The notes beneath the pieces were generated by a model. The model saw only the letters and a list, made by a program, of their open reading frames with translations. It was not told where the DNA came from and ran no database searches. A program made the position numbers and the translations under genes. Positions 1-8,023 of a DNA stretch of 48,765 bases are shown here, piece by piece. How positions within the stretch are numbered: the first letter of the stretch is position 1; each line of letters starts with the position of its first letter. Origin of the DNA: Nocardia cyriacigeorgica NBRC 100375 (GTDB taxonomy: Bacteria > Actinomycetota > Actinomycetes > Mycobacteriales > Mycobacteriaceae); the NCBI RefSeq assembly GCF_000308555.1, contig NZ_BAFY01000324.1, positions 1-48,765 on the forward strand, read 5' to 3'.

Positions 1-1
1 C

Positions 2-73
2 TGGGCCAGACGCCGCCGTACCCACGCTCGCGCTGACGCCCAGGCGGGCGAGCACCGCGCGGAACAGTCATGA
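2..73 (+). CDS. C-terminal end of an upstream gene (partial)
   Basis: A frame open from the left edge ends in a TGA that overlaps the ATG of the next gene in an ATGA arrangement, the usual sign of translational coupling. The 23 visible residues are Arg- and Ala-rich, like a basic cytoplasmic tail. No family can be assigned from so little, and the frame could be fortuitous. Confidence 0.35.
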   Translation, partial: WARRRRTHARADAQAGEHRAEQS

Positions 74-1314
74 CGCCGCGCCGGGGACGCTCCAGCCTTG
101 CCCTCGCCGCCGTGGCCGCGCTGCTGGTGACCGGCTGCGGGGCATCCGAGCCCGAGCCCGTAAGAGACCCCTACCCGGTCGATGGGTCGCTACCCGTGGT
201 GGACACCTCGGGCTTGCAGCTGCCGACGCCGTTCGAGGAGCTGGAGGTCGTGGACCCCGGGTGGGACATCACTCCTCAGTACGCGGACGGGGTGTACCTG
301 GCCGCCGGTGAACGCGACGGTGTGCTGGAGTTCACCGCCGTGGACGTCTACGGGGACGTGCTGTGGGCCGCGCAACGTCCAGCGAGCTGCACCGGGTTCG
401 TCGTGACCACCGACGCGCACGGCCGAGCCCTCGCGATCCTGGGCGACCTCCAGATCACGGCCGATGCCCTGGCCGCGACGACTGCCACCGCCTACGACCT
501 GACGACCGGGGAACAGGTCTGGGGTCCGGTCGAGGTGCCCGGCCCCTACCAAGGCCCCGGCCTGGTCTTCGCCGCACCTCCCGATGGCTTCATGGGCGAG
601 ACCGGCCCACGCGTCGCGCTCGATCCCACCACCGGAGACGTCGCGGCCGACGAGTCGAGCCCTGAAGGTATCCGCATCATCGGCGAGTACCACGGCATCG
701 TGCTGCTCACCCACGAGGACGCTCTGATCGCGCGCGACACGGCCGACGATCACGAGCTCTGGCGCATCCCCCTCGCCGAGCACGGCTGGACAGCGGCGTC
801 CATCAGCGCGTCCCTGCGCCCTGAACCGGGAGACGGGCTCGCGCTCATCGCCACCTCCGAGACCACCGGCGCGCTCCTCAACCTGGATCAGGGCAGCATC
901 GTGAGCAGCACCGCCCGCGACGCCGCCGTAGACCCCACCACGGGGACCCTCGTCACCCTGGACGACACCGGCCTGCACGGCTACGACGCCGACGACCGAC
1001 CGCTGTGGTCCCTGCCTGTTGCCGCCGAGACCACCATCGCCGCGATCGGCGGCGTCTTCCTCTACCTGCGAGAGGACGGGGCGATCCGGGTCCACAACGT
1101 CCTCACCGGCGATGTCGCCCAAGCCTACGAACCCGACGGCCAAGGACCGATCATCGTGCCCACCCACATCACCATCAACGGCGCTGCACTCCTCCTCCAG
1201 GAACGACGGCACCTGGTGGCGACGATCGCTGAGTCCCCTCTGAACGAGTCCTTCCCGACGTCCAGCCACGCGGGCATGTCGATCGTGGGCGCTCGGGTCG
1301 CAGACTCGACTTGA
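70..1314 (+). CDS. Secreted lipoprotein, PQQ-like beta-propeller type
   Basis: This 414-residue protein starts with a signal peptide (basic RRGR, hydrophobic stretch at residues 9-20) and a lipobox LVTGC with Cys23 as the likely lipidated residue. The rest alternates short beta-strand-like segments with repeated Gly-Asp and Trp-containing turns (for example DVYGDVLWAAQ, YDADDRPLWSLP), as in PQQ-like/YWTD beta-propellers. It probably sits on the outer face of the membrane as a binding or scaffold domain. No enzyme motif is visible. Its start overlaps the upstream stop. It ends just before two CsoR/CstR-like operators, so it is probably transcribed apart from the sulfide operon that follows. 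An apolipoprotein N-acyltransferase lies in that operon. The fold is assigned by pattern only. Confidence 0.75.
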   Translation: MTPRRGRSSLALAAVAALLVTGCGASEPEPVRDPYPVDGSLPVVDTSGLQLPTPFEELEVVDPGWDITPQYADGVYLAAGERDGVLEFTAVDVYGDVLWAAQRPASCTGFVVTTDAHGRALAILGDLQITADALAATTATAYDLTTGEQVWGPVEVPGPYQGPGLVFAAPPDGFMGETGPRVALDPTTGDVAADESSPEGIRIIGEYHGIVLLTHEDALIARDTADDHELWRIPLAEHGWTAASISASLRPEPGDGLALIATSETTGALLNLDQGSIVSSTARDAAVDPTTGTLVTLDDTGLHGYDADDRPLWSLPVAAETTIAAIGGVFLYLREDGAIRVHNVLTGDVAQAYEPDGQGPIIVPTHITINGAALLLQERRHLVATIAESPLNESFPTSSHAGMSIVGARVADST

Positions 1315-1315
1315 A

Positions 1316-1359
1316 ATACCCCAGGGGGTATGAGACGGTAAAAATACCCCCCAGGGTAT
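1316..1359 (+). promoter_or_regulatory. Tandem CsoR/CstR-type operators
   Basis: Two 16-bp palindromes lie 28 bp apart: ATACCCCAGGGGGTAT at 1316-1331 (a perfect 7-2-7 repeat) and ATACCCCCCAGGGTAT at 1344-1359 (one mismatch). They match the TACCCC/GGGGTA type bound by CsoR-family (DUF156) repressors, of which CstR senses persulfide. They lie immediately before a persulfide dioxygenase/rhodanese operon, so a CstR-like sensor is the natural reading. The regulator gene is not in this window. Confidence 0.75.
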
Positions 1360-1385
1360 CGATGACATCGACGGAAGGATGAACA

Positions 1386-2795
1386 GTGCTCCTCGAACGC
1401 ATCTACGACGAGGACCTGGCGCAGGCCGGGTACTTCATCGGCTGCCAGGCCAAGGGCGAGGCGGTGGTGATCGACGCGCGCCGCGACATCGCGGACTACC
1501 TGGCGCTCGCGGCCAAGCACGGCATGCGGATCGTCGCAGTGACCGAGACCCACATCCACGCTGACTACCTGTCCGGGACCCGCGAGCTGGCTGCGGCGGT
1601 CGGCGCCGAGGTCTACGTCTCCGGCGAGGGCGGCGCGGACTGGCAGTACGGGTTCGACGCCCGGCGTCTGTACGACCGCGACACGATCACGATCGGCAAC
1701 ATCACGATCCAGGCCCGGCACACGCCTGGTCACACTCCTGAGCACCTGGTGTTCCTGGTCACCGACGGCGCCTTCGCCAGCGAGCCCGGCTACCTCATCT
1801 CCGGCGACTTCGTGTTCGCCGGGGACCTGGGCCGCCCCGACCTGCTGGACGAGGCCGCGGGCGGGGTCGACACCCGCTTCGAGGGCGCGCGGCAACTGTT
1901 CACCAGCTTGCGTGAGGTGTTCCTGACCTTGCCGGATCACGTCCAGGTCCACCCGGGGCACGGCTCCGGCAGTGCGTGCGGCAAGGCGCTCGGCGCGCTG
2001 CCCTCGACCACGGTCGGCTACGAACGCGCGAACGCCTGGTGGTCGCGCCACCTGGCTGCCGACGACGAGCAGGGGTTCATCGAGGAGCTGCTCGACGGGC
2101 AGCCCGACGCGCACGCCTACTTCGCGAGGATGAAGAAGCAGAACCGCGAGGGTCCCGCCGTGCTGGGCGAGCGCGGCCCGGTGCCCGAGCTGGCCGTAGC
2201 GGAGGTGGCGCGGCGGCTGGAGGCCGACGAGATCACCTTCGTCGACACCCGCCCGCCGGCGCAGGCCCATCAGGGCACCGTTGCCGGCTCGCTCAACATC
2301 CCCGACGGCTCCAAGACCGCCACCTATGCCGCCTGGGCCTACGATCCCGAGGCCGACTCGCGTCCGCTGGTGCTGCTGGCCGAGGACCAGACCGCCGCCC
2401 AGGCGATCGCGGATCGGCTGCTGCGGGTCGGCATCGACCAGACCGCCGGCTACGTCACCACCATCGACGGGCTTCCCCGGTTCGTCCCGCCCCTCATCGA
2501 GCCGGCAGAGCTGGCAGGTTTCGATGCCGCGCTGCTGCTGGACGTGCGCCAGCGCGGCGAGTACGCCGCCGGGCACATCCCCGGCGCCACACAGCTCAGC
2601 GCCGCACGCGTCCTCTGGCACCAAGACGAGCTGCCGCGCTCCGGCACGATCGTGACCTATTGCCAGTCCGGGATGCGGAACACCGTCGCCGCGAGTGCCC
2701 TACGACGCGCCGGGCACGCCGTCGTCGAGCTCGACGGCAGCTATAACGCCTGGCGCGCATGGCAGGAGACCACCAGCGAGACCGCGCTGGCCTGA
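1386..2795 (+). CDS. Metallo-beta-lactamase/rhodanese fusion (CstB-like persulfide dioxygenase-sulfurtransferase)
   Basis: The 469-residue protein has three parts. Residues 1-240 are a metallo-beta-lactamase fold with THIHADYLSG (His56, His58, Asp60), HTPGHTPEHL, SGDFVFAGDLGRPDL and a VHPGHGSG metal ligand. This pattern fits mononuclear-iron persulfide dioxygenases; the usual HxHxDH has Tyr at position 61. A first rhodanese-like domain (about 255-350) has no active-site Cys. A second (about 365-460) keeps the CQSGMR active-site loop. This is the layout of CstB, which oxidises glutathione or coenzyme A persulfide and makes thiosulfate in the cytoplasm. The GTG start at 1386 follows GGAAGGA. 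It is the first gene after the CsoR/CstR-like operators, followed by a rhodanese and a TauE exporter as in sulfide-detoxification operons. Confidence 0.88.
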   Translation: MLLERIYDEDLAQAGYFIGCQAKGEAVVIDARRDIADYLALAAKHGMRIVAVTETHIHADYLSGTRELAAAVGAEVYVSGEGGADWQYGFDARRLYDRDTITIGNITIQARHTPGHTPEHLVFLVTDGAFASEPGYLISGDFVFAGDLGRPDLLDEAAGGVDTRFEGARQLFTSLREVFLTLPDHVQVHPGHGSGSACGKALGALPSTTVGYERANAWWSRHLAADDEQGFIEELLDGQPDAHAYFARMKKQNREGPAVLGERGPVPELAVAEVARRLEADEITFVDTRPPAQAHQGTVAGSLNIPDGSKTATYAAWAYDPEADSRPLVLLAEDQTAAQAIADRLLRVGIDQTAGYVTTIDGLPRFVPPLIEPAELAGFDAALLLDVRQRGEYAAGHIPGATQLSAARVLWHQDELPRSGTIVTYCQSGMRNTVAASALRRAGHAVVELDGSYNAWRAWQETTSETALA

Positions 2796-2895
2796 CGCAC
2801 AGCAGAACGATCGCATCCTCCGACGGGCGGTCGGCCCCAGCCCCTTCCATTCGCATCTCCGCTGCCCGCGGCCAGACCTGACGAGGAACCACCCC

Positions 2896-3496
2896 ATGAC
2901 CGATCCCTCCGCCGAGCTCCGAACGCTCACCGCCGAGGAGCTCGCCCAGTGGCGTCAGCTCCACGACGACCTCACGATCATCGACGTGCGGTCCCCGGCC
3001 GAGTTCGAGACCCTCCACATTCACGGCTCGTACAACGTCCCGCTGCCGCTGCTGACCGAACACGCCTCGGATCTGGCAGAGCGGCTCGGGCACCGCGCGG
3101 TACTCGTGTGCCAGTCCGGCAACCGCGCCACCCAGGCCCAGCAGCATCTCGCTGCCGCCGGCGTGCGGACGGCCAACGTGCTCACCGGCGGCGTGCCCGC
3201 CTTCGAGGCCGCTGGCGGCCAGGTGGTCCGCAGCGCAGCTCGCTGGGACATCGAGCGCCAGGGTGCGGTTCACGGCCGGGCTGATCGTCCTGGTGAGCCT
3301 GCTCGTGGCCGAGTTCCTCTGGCCGGAGTCCCGGTTCATCGCGTTCGCGCTCAGCGCCGGGCTCGTCGTCGCGGCGCTCACCGGCTCCTGCCTGATGGGC
3401 CGCATCCTCTCCCGCATGCCCTGGAACAAGGTCACGGCCAGCCCCACCGCACGGAGCGCGATCGCATCCATCCCGGTCGCGACCCAGGAACTGTGA
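2896..3496 (+). CDS. Rhodanese with C-terminal DUF2892 membrane domain, frameshifted
   Basis: Residues 1-110 form a single-domain rhodanese with a CQSGNR active-site loop (Cys72), a likely sulfurtransferase for persulfide sulfur. In YgaP-like proteins this domain continues as ERQVRFTAG followed by two membrane helices (DUF2892). Here ERQ lies in one frame and VRFTAG plus the helices (VLVSLLVAEFL, AGLVVAALTGSCLMG, ending RMPWNK) lie in the next. An extra G in the GGG at 3261-3263 explains this exactly, since the interval is 3n+1 bases long. As written, translation would run out of frame to 3621. The membrane part could instead start separately at GTG 3263. The rhodanese domain itself is intact. 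ATG 2896 follows a GAGGAA ribosome-binding site. Confidence 0.8.
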
Positions 3497-3617
3497 TGCC
3501 CTGGCGTGCTCCGACGTTCCGACGGCGTTCAACTGCAACGACCCCGCATCTAGGACCGGCATCGGCACGGTCGGCGTCACGACCCGCAGCACCAACCACG
3601 ATGCCCGGTGAGCACGA

Positions 3618-4511
3618 GTGAGCGGCACCCTGATCCTCACCCTCGTGCTCGCCGTGGGTGTCGGGCTCGCGCTAGGGACGCTCGGCGGTGGCGGGTCGAT
3701 CCTGACCGTCCCGCTGCTCACCTACATCGCGGGCATGCCCCCGAAAGAGGCCATCGCGGCCTCGCTGCTGATCGTCGGCGTGACCTCGTTGTCCAGCCTC
3801 GTCGTGCACGCCCGGCACCGTCGAGTCCGATGGCGCACCGGGCTCATCTTCGGAGCCGCTGGCATGGTGGGCGCCTTCGCCGGAGGACTCATCGGAGGCC
3901 AGCTCCCCGGTGCCGTGCTGATGGTGGCCTTCGCGATCATGATGATCGCCACCGCGATCGCGATGGTCACCAGAAAGCCCAGGCGCGACACCGACCAACC
4001 CACGGCCGATGCCGGGACCGAGCGCGCCCACTCGCTGCCGATGCTGCGGACCATGCTCGAAGGCATCGTCGTCGGCCTCATCACCGGGATCGTCGGCGCC
4101 GGCGGCGGCTTCCTCGTCGTCCCCGCCCTCGTGCTGCTGGGCGGCCTCAGCATGCCGGTGGCCGTGGGCACCTCACTGCTGGTGATCGCGATGAAGTCCT
4201 TCGCCGGACTCGCCGGCTACCTGACCACGGTGACCCTCGACTGGCCCCTGGTGGCCGCGGTCACTGCGATGGCCGTGCTCGGAGCGCTCCTCGGTGCGCG
4301 CCTGTCAGGACGCATACCAGCCGACGCCCTCCAGAAGGTCTTCGGCGTCTTCGTCCTGCTCACCGGAACGCTCGTGCTCGTGATCGAGCTGCCGCCGGCC
4401 TGGGCGATCGCCGCCGGAGGCCTCGGACTCATCACGGTGGTCCTCGTCCTCGTCTGCCGGCTGACCGCTCTCAACTGTCCCTTCGGCCTAGCCCGGCCGA
4501 CCCCGGGCTGA
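3618..4511 (+). CDS. TauE/SafE family sulfite/organosulfur exporter
   Basis: This 297-residue integral membrane protein has about eight hydrophobic segments and the internal duplication typical of TauE/SafE: glycine-rich LGTLGGGGSILTVPLL near residue 20 and GIVGAGGGFLVVPALVLLGG near 160. A charged loop around residues 120-140 separates the halves. Family members export sulfite, thiosulfate or sulfoacetate. In cst-type operons a tauE gene sits beside the persulfide dioxygenase and rhodanese, so removal of oxidised sulfur is the likely role here. The GTG start at 3618 is chosen because the hydrophobic N-terminus begins right after it. The out-of-frame extension of the upstream rhodanese overlaps the start by a few bases. 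Confidence 0.88.
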   Translation: MSGTLILTLVLAVGVGLALGTLGGGGSILTVPLLTYIAGMPPKEAIAASLLIVGVTSLSSLVVHARHRRVRWRTGLIFGAAGMVGAFAGGLIGGQLPGAVLMVAFAIMMIATAIAMVTRKPRRDTDQPTADAGTERAHSLPMLRTMLEGIVVGLITGIVGAGGGFLVVPALVLLGGLSMPVAVGTSLLVIAMKSFAGLAGYLTTVTLDWPLVAAVTAMAVLGALLGARLSGRIPADALQKVFGVFVLLTGTLVLVIELPPAWAIAAGGLGLITVVLVLVCRLTALNCPFGLARPTPG

Positions 4512-4565
4512 ACCACTTCACCTCACAACACACCGTCGCCGACCAGACTCCGGAGCCCCACCCTC

Positions 4566-4931
4566 ATGACAACCATCGACCTCACCGAAGACGCATTCTC
4601 AGCCGCCATCACCGACCATCCCATCGTGCTGGTCGACTTCTGGGCCGCCTGGTGCGGACCATGCCGCAGCTTCGCCCCCGTCTTCGAGGCCGCGTCCACC
4701 GAGCATCCCGACATCCTGTTCGCCAAGGTCGACACCGAGGCCCAGGCATCCCTGGCCGCCGCCGCACAGATCACCTCCATCCCCACGCTGATGGGCTTCA
4801 AAGACGGCGTCCTGGTCTACTCCCAGCCCGGAGCGCTCCCGGCCAAAGCGCTCCACGACCTGATCGGCAAAATCCGCGACCTCGACATGGACCACGTGCG
4901 CGCGCAAATGCAGGCGTCCGACCCTCGCTAG
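4566..4931 (+). CDS. Thioredoxin
   Basis: A 121-residue single-domain thioredoxin with the canonical WCGPC active site (Cys30, Cys33), the VDFWA strand before it and the cis-proline loop SIPTLMGFKDG near residue 75. There is no signal peptide, so it acts in the cytoplasm, reducing disulfides or protein persulfides. It lies 54 bp after the exporter and in line with the MBL-rhodanese and rhodanese genes, which suggests it regenerates the sulfurtransferases or releases sulfide from persulfides in this operon. The C-terminus is slightly longer than in housekeeping thioredoxin (DMDHVRAQMQASDPR). Confidence 0.93.
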   Translation: MTTIDLTEDAFSAAITDHPIVLVDFWAAWCGPCRSFAPVFEAASTEHPDILFAKVDTEAQASLAAAAQITSIPTLMGFKDGVLVYSQPGALPAKALHDLIGKIRDLDMDHVRAQMQASDPR

Positions 4932-5009
4932 AACAGGGAGCGCATCATTTCCGGGCTCAGAGTCGAGACATCGGCCGACACGCGGACGCGGGCGTCCGAG
5001 ACTGCGCCC

Positions 5010-6656
5010 TTGCCGCTATGGGCCGCGATGCCAGTCGCCGGCGTGGCCGGGCTCGCGATGGATGCGGCGTTCCCCGCACTCGGGTGGTGGCCGCTGGCGT
5101 TCGTCTCGGTGACGTTGTCCCTGGTCACTCTCATCGGGCGACGGTCCTGGGGGGCGCTGCTGGTCGGGACAGTCTTCGGCGCAGCGTTCTGGTTTCCTCA
5201 CGTGTCCTGGTCGGCGCAGTTTCTCGGGGAGCATCCGCTGAGCTGGGTCCCGTGGGTGGCCCTGGCTGGCGCGCTGACGATCTACACGGCTGTGCTGACG
5301 GTGCCGATCGCCCTCGCCTACCGATGGCTGCCGCGCCGGCGCAACGCCTTCGCGATGCGGCTGCTGGCGCTGCCGCTGCTGGTAGCGGGAGCCTGGACGA
5401 TCCGCGAACTCATCATGGGCTCCTGGCCCTACGGCGGATTCCCGTGGGGACGGGTGGCGATGAGCCAATCGGAAAGCCCGATCGCTCCGGTCGCGTCATG
5501 GGTCGGCGTCTCCGGCCTGGGCTTCCTGATGGTCGCCGTGTGCGCCGCCGCGATCGAAGCAGTCCGTTGGATCGTGCGCGCGCAACCGGCACGCGGTAAC
5601 GCCACCGAGCACCCGAGAACACCTCTCGCCTCGTGGGCGGCGTCGATCCCCGTGCTCGGTCTCGCAGCGGTGATGGTCCTGGTGCCGCAGTTCCCGACCA
5701 GTCACGCGGGCACCATCCGGGTGGGCGCTGTGCAGGGCAACGGCCCCGCCGCGTACGTCGATGAGCACGAACCGGGCGCGGTCCTGGAATCTCAGCTCGC
5801 CGCTTCCGCCCCTCTCGAAGACGAACAGGTCGACATCGTGCTCTGGCCCGAGGGCGGCGTCGACAGTGATCCCCTCGCCGACGAGGCCACCGCTCACGCG
5901 CTCGACGATGCAGCCGCCCGATACGACGCCCCGATCCTGCTCAACGCCGCCGCGGCAGACGGCCACCTCGTCTACAACACTTCCGTCCTCTGGACCTCGA
6001 ACGGGCCGACGGCCGCGCACGCCAAACGCCATCCCGTCCCCTTCGGCGAGTACGTGCCCGACCGGTGGTTCTACGGCGCGCTCGTGCCCAGCCTGGTAGA
6101 CCTCCTAGAACGCGAGTACGCCGCCGGCGTCGACACACCCGCCATCGAGGTCGACGGCGTAGAGGTGGGACTGGCGATCTGCTTCGACGTGGCCTTCGAT
6201 GACGTCATTCACGAAGGCGCGCACAGCGGTGCCCAGGTGCTCATGTTCCAGACGAACAACGCCGACTTTCGCGACACCGATGAACACCTGCAACAGCTTG
6301 CGTTCGCGCGCATGCGCGCCATCGAGACCGGCCGCAGCGTCGTCAACCTCTCCACCACCGGCACCAGCCAGGTACTCGCCCCGAACGGCGCCACGCTGGC
6401 CGCACTAGCCGCGGACGAACCCGGACTCATGATCGCCGACCTTGAGCTCCGGGACGGGCTCACCGCCGCCGTCATGTTGGCGCAGTCGATCAATACGCTG
6501 ATCGTCTCAGGCACTCTCGCCGGCTTTCTCGTCCTCGCCTTCCTCCTCCTGCGAGACCGTGCATCCTCGCGACACCATCGGGTGCTGGACTCCAGCCTAC
6601 GAAGCAGCATCGGCCTGCACGAGTGCGCCGACGCGCATCGCCGAGAGCGCTTGTAG
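5010..6656 (+). CDS. lnt: Apolipoprotein N-acyltransferase
   Basis: A 548-residue membrane enzyme that adds the third acyl chain to the N-terminal Cys of lipoproteins. The N-terminal 200 residues carry about six membrane helices. The periplasmic nitrilase-like domain has all three catalytic residues: Glu281 in LWPEGG, Lys339 in AKRHPVPFGEY and Cys391 in LAICFDVAF. These positions correspond closely to E. coli Glu267/Lys335/Cys387. A final membrane helix lies near residue 520. The start is uncertain. TTG 5010 is given, but the frame is open back to 4932 and an AGGGAG at 4935 could serve an ATT or ATC start near 4944-4947. The 3' end overlaps the convergent methyltransferase remnant by 60 bp. 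It ends the sulfide operon and may serve the lipoprotein gene upstream of it. Confidence 0.88.
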   Translation: MPLWAAMPVAGVAGLAMDAAFPALGWWPLAFVSVTLSLVTLIGRRSWGALLVGTVFGAAFWFPHVSWSAQFLGEHPLSWVPWVALAGALTIYTAVLTVPIALAYRWLPRRRNAFAMRLLALPLLVAGAWTIRELIMGSWPYGGFPWGRVAMSQSESPIAPVASWVGVSGLGFLMVAVCAAAIEAVRWIVRAQPARGNATEHPRTPLASWAASIPVLGLAAVMVLVPQFPTSHAGTIRVGAVQGNGPAAYVDEHEPGAVLESQLAASAPLEDEQVDIVLWPEGGVDSDPLADEATAHALDDAAARYDAPILLNAAAADGHLVYNTSVLWTSNGPTAAHAKRHPVPFGEYVPDRWFYGALVPSLVDLLEREYAAGVDTPAIEVDGVEVGLAICFDVAFDDVIHEGAHSGAQVLMFQTNNADFRDTDEHLQQLAFARMRAIETGRSVVNLSTTGTSQVLAPNGATLAALAADEPGLMIADLELRDGLTAAVMLAQSINTLIVSGTLAGFLVLAFLLLRDRASSRHHRVLDSSLRSSIGLHECADAHRRERL

Positions 6657-7709
6657 CGGAAGAACGCCGTTGCCGAGCGCAGCGATCTGCTGATTAGCCG
6701 TGAGTTGATGGATCGGATCAGTGATCCAACCACTGGGGAGACCCATCAACCACTCCACGAACTCGGGCGACGGCCGCGGTCCACTAGTCCTGTCTAGCAG
6801 CGCTGGCGCGATTCGTCCTGTCACATGCTCCCATCGGGCGATGGCGCGGGCGTAGCGTCCCCAGCGGCGAAGATGTCCTCGATCAGGAACCACAGCATCT
6901 CGGGTTCGCTGCTCTTGCTCTGCAAGCCAGCCGGCCCGTTTAGCGCGAGGTCGATGATCTGATGCGAGAGCGCGATCGTCCCCCGCCTCGCCCTCACCTG
7001 TTCCAGTGACTCGCCGCCACGAGTCGAGTCCGTGGCGAGCGGCGTCCTGAACAGTGCCCCGGCTGCGGGCGAGGATGAAGACGCGAAGCCTGGGATGAGG
7101 AGCGCCGACAAGGGACGCTGGTAGGCCGATCCATTGCGTGTCATACCGCAGGTCGGCCAGATCGCCGAGTACGGCGCCGACTGCCCGGAGAGGTCGAGCT
7201 GCGAGGTCTCCCAGACCCCACGGGTCGGGTTCCACTTCGCGAAGGGCTGCATCGCCGGGGGTTGCGTGGTCGGGATTGCTTTGCGCATCGTCGTCTTCTT
7301 CTAGGGGTGCGCGGACGGCGGGTGAGGACAGCAGGCCGCGCACGTTCTCGATGACGACGAGCTGGGGTTGCAGCGCGTCGATCGCGGCGGCCATGTACGA
7401 CCAGAGCCCGGAGCGGGTGCCGGGCGCGAGGCCGGCGCGCTTGCCCACGGTCGAGACGTCCTGGCAGGGGAAGCCTCCACAGAGAACATCGACCGGCTCG
7501 ACGGTGCGCCAGTCGATGGTGGTGATGTCGCCCAGGTTGGGGGCGTCGGGTCAGTGGTGGGCGAAGATGCGGGAGACGTGTTCGTTGTTCTCGGAGAACC
7601 AGATCGTCTCGCCATCCAAGGCGTGTTCGACGGCGAGGTCGAGACCGCCGTACCCGGAGAACAGTGATCCGACCCTGAGTGGGCGAGTCCGGTCGTGAGG
7701 GTCGTGCAT
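6597..7709 (-). pseudogene. C5-cytosine DNA methyltransferase, interrupted by a stop codon
   Basis: Reading from ATG 7709, motif I (RVGSLFSGYGGLDLAVEHAL) is intact and the frame reaches FAHH, then hits TGA at 7551-7553. Beyond it the same frame continues as PDAPNLGDIT, then the catalytic motif IV GGFPCQDVSTVGKRAGL, motif VI VVIENVRGLL, motif VIII-like LRVFILAR and motif X (QQIAALGNGVLPLQAL). Homologues usually have an aromatic residue after HH, so a TGG Trp codon changed to TGA fits a single nonsense mutation. Because PCQ lies after the stop, neither half should be active alone. The complete protein would be about 370 residues. It was probably a solitary methyltransferase protecting the element from host restriction. 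Confidence 0.85.
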
Positions 7710-8023
7710 GAGGGCTCCGGTTGACGGGTGATCCCGGTCGGACTTCACGCATGAGGTCACCACCGGGCTGGTCAGCGACCAGGTGCGCGACCACTCGAAC
7801 CGCCACCGCTTGCCTCGTCGCCGATGCCGTGACCCGCGCGCGGCGCACCACCCCCGCGTACTTCGGAATCCGTGACTCAGGCGGCGCCGCCAGCTCTCGT
7901 TCGCCGGCCCACCGAGCCATCACACGTCTTTCAGACGAGGCCGTTTCGGGCTTTGTCGCATCTGATGCGACCGGTCTCGCGGGCTCACCTGCTCTCCGAG
8001 CGCGGCCGGAAGGAGCAGCCGAG
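7710..8023. other. Non-coding stretch before the relaxase gene, candidate oriT
   Basis: No convincing gene lies between the divergent methyltransferase and relaxase genes. Two inverted repeats are present: CGTCT-N3-AGACG at about 7926-7938 and GTCGCATC-N1-GATGCGAC at 7955-7971. Relaxases often act on an origin of transfer beside their own gene, marked by inverted repeats next to the nick site. The location and repeats make this a candidate only; no nick motif can be proved. Confidence 0.3.

Noticed and set aside
1125..2624. A 499-codon minus-strand frame opposite the MBL-rhodanese fusion
   Set aside because: It runs across the operator region and the real coding frame. The plus-strand protein has all catalytic motifs.
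2695..3621. Long rhodanese reading frame ending at 3621
   Set aside because: The part after about 3260 is Arg/Pro-rich out-of-frame sequence, while the true continuation (DUF2892 helices) is in the next frame. The upstream part before 2896 overlaps the previous gene.
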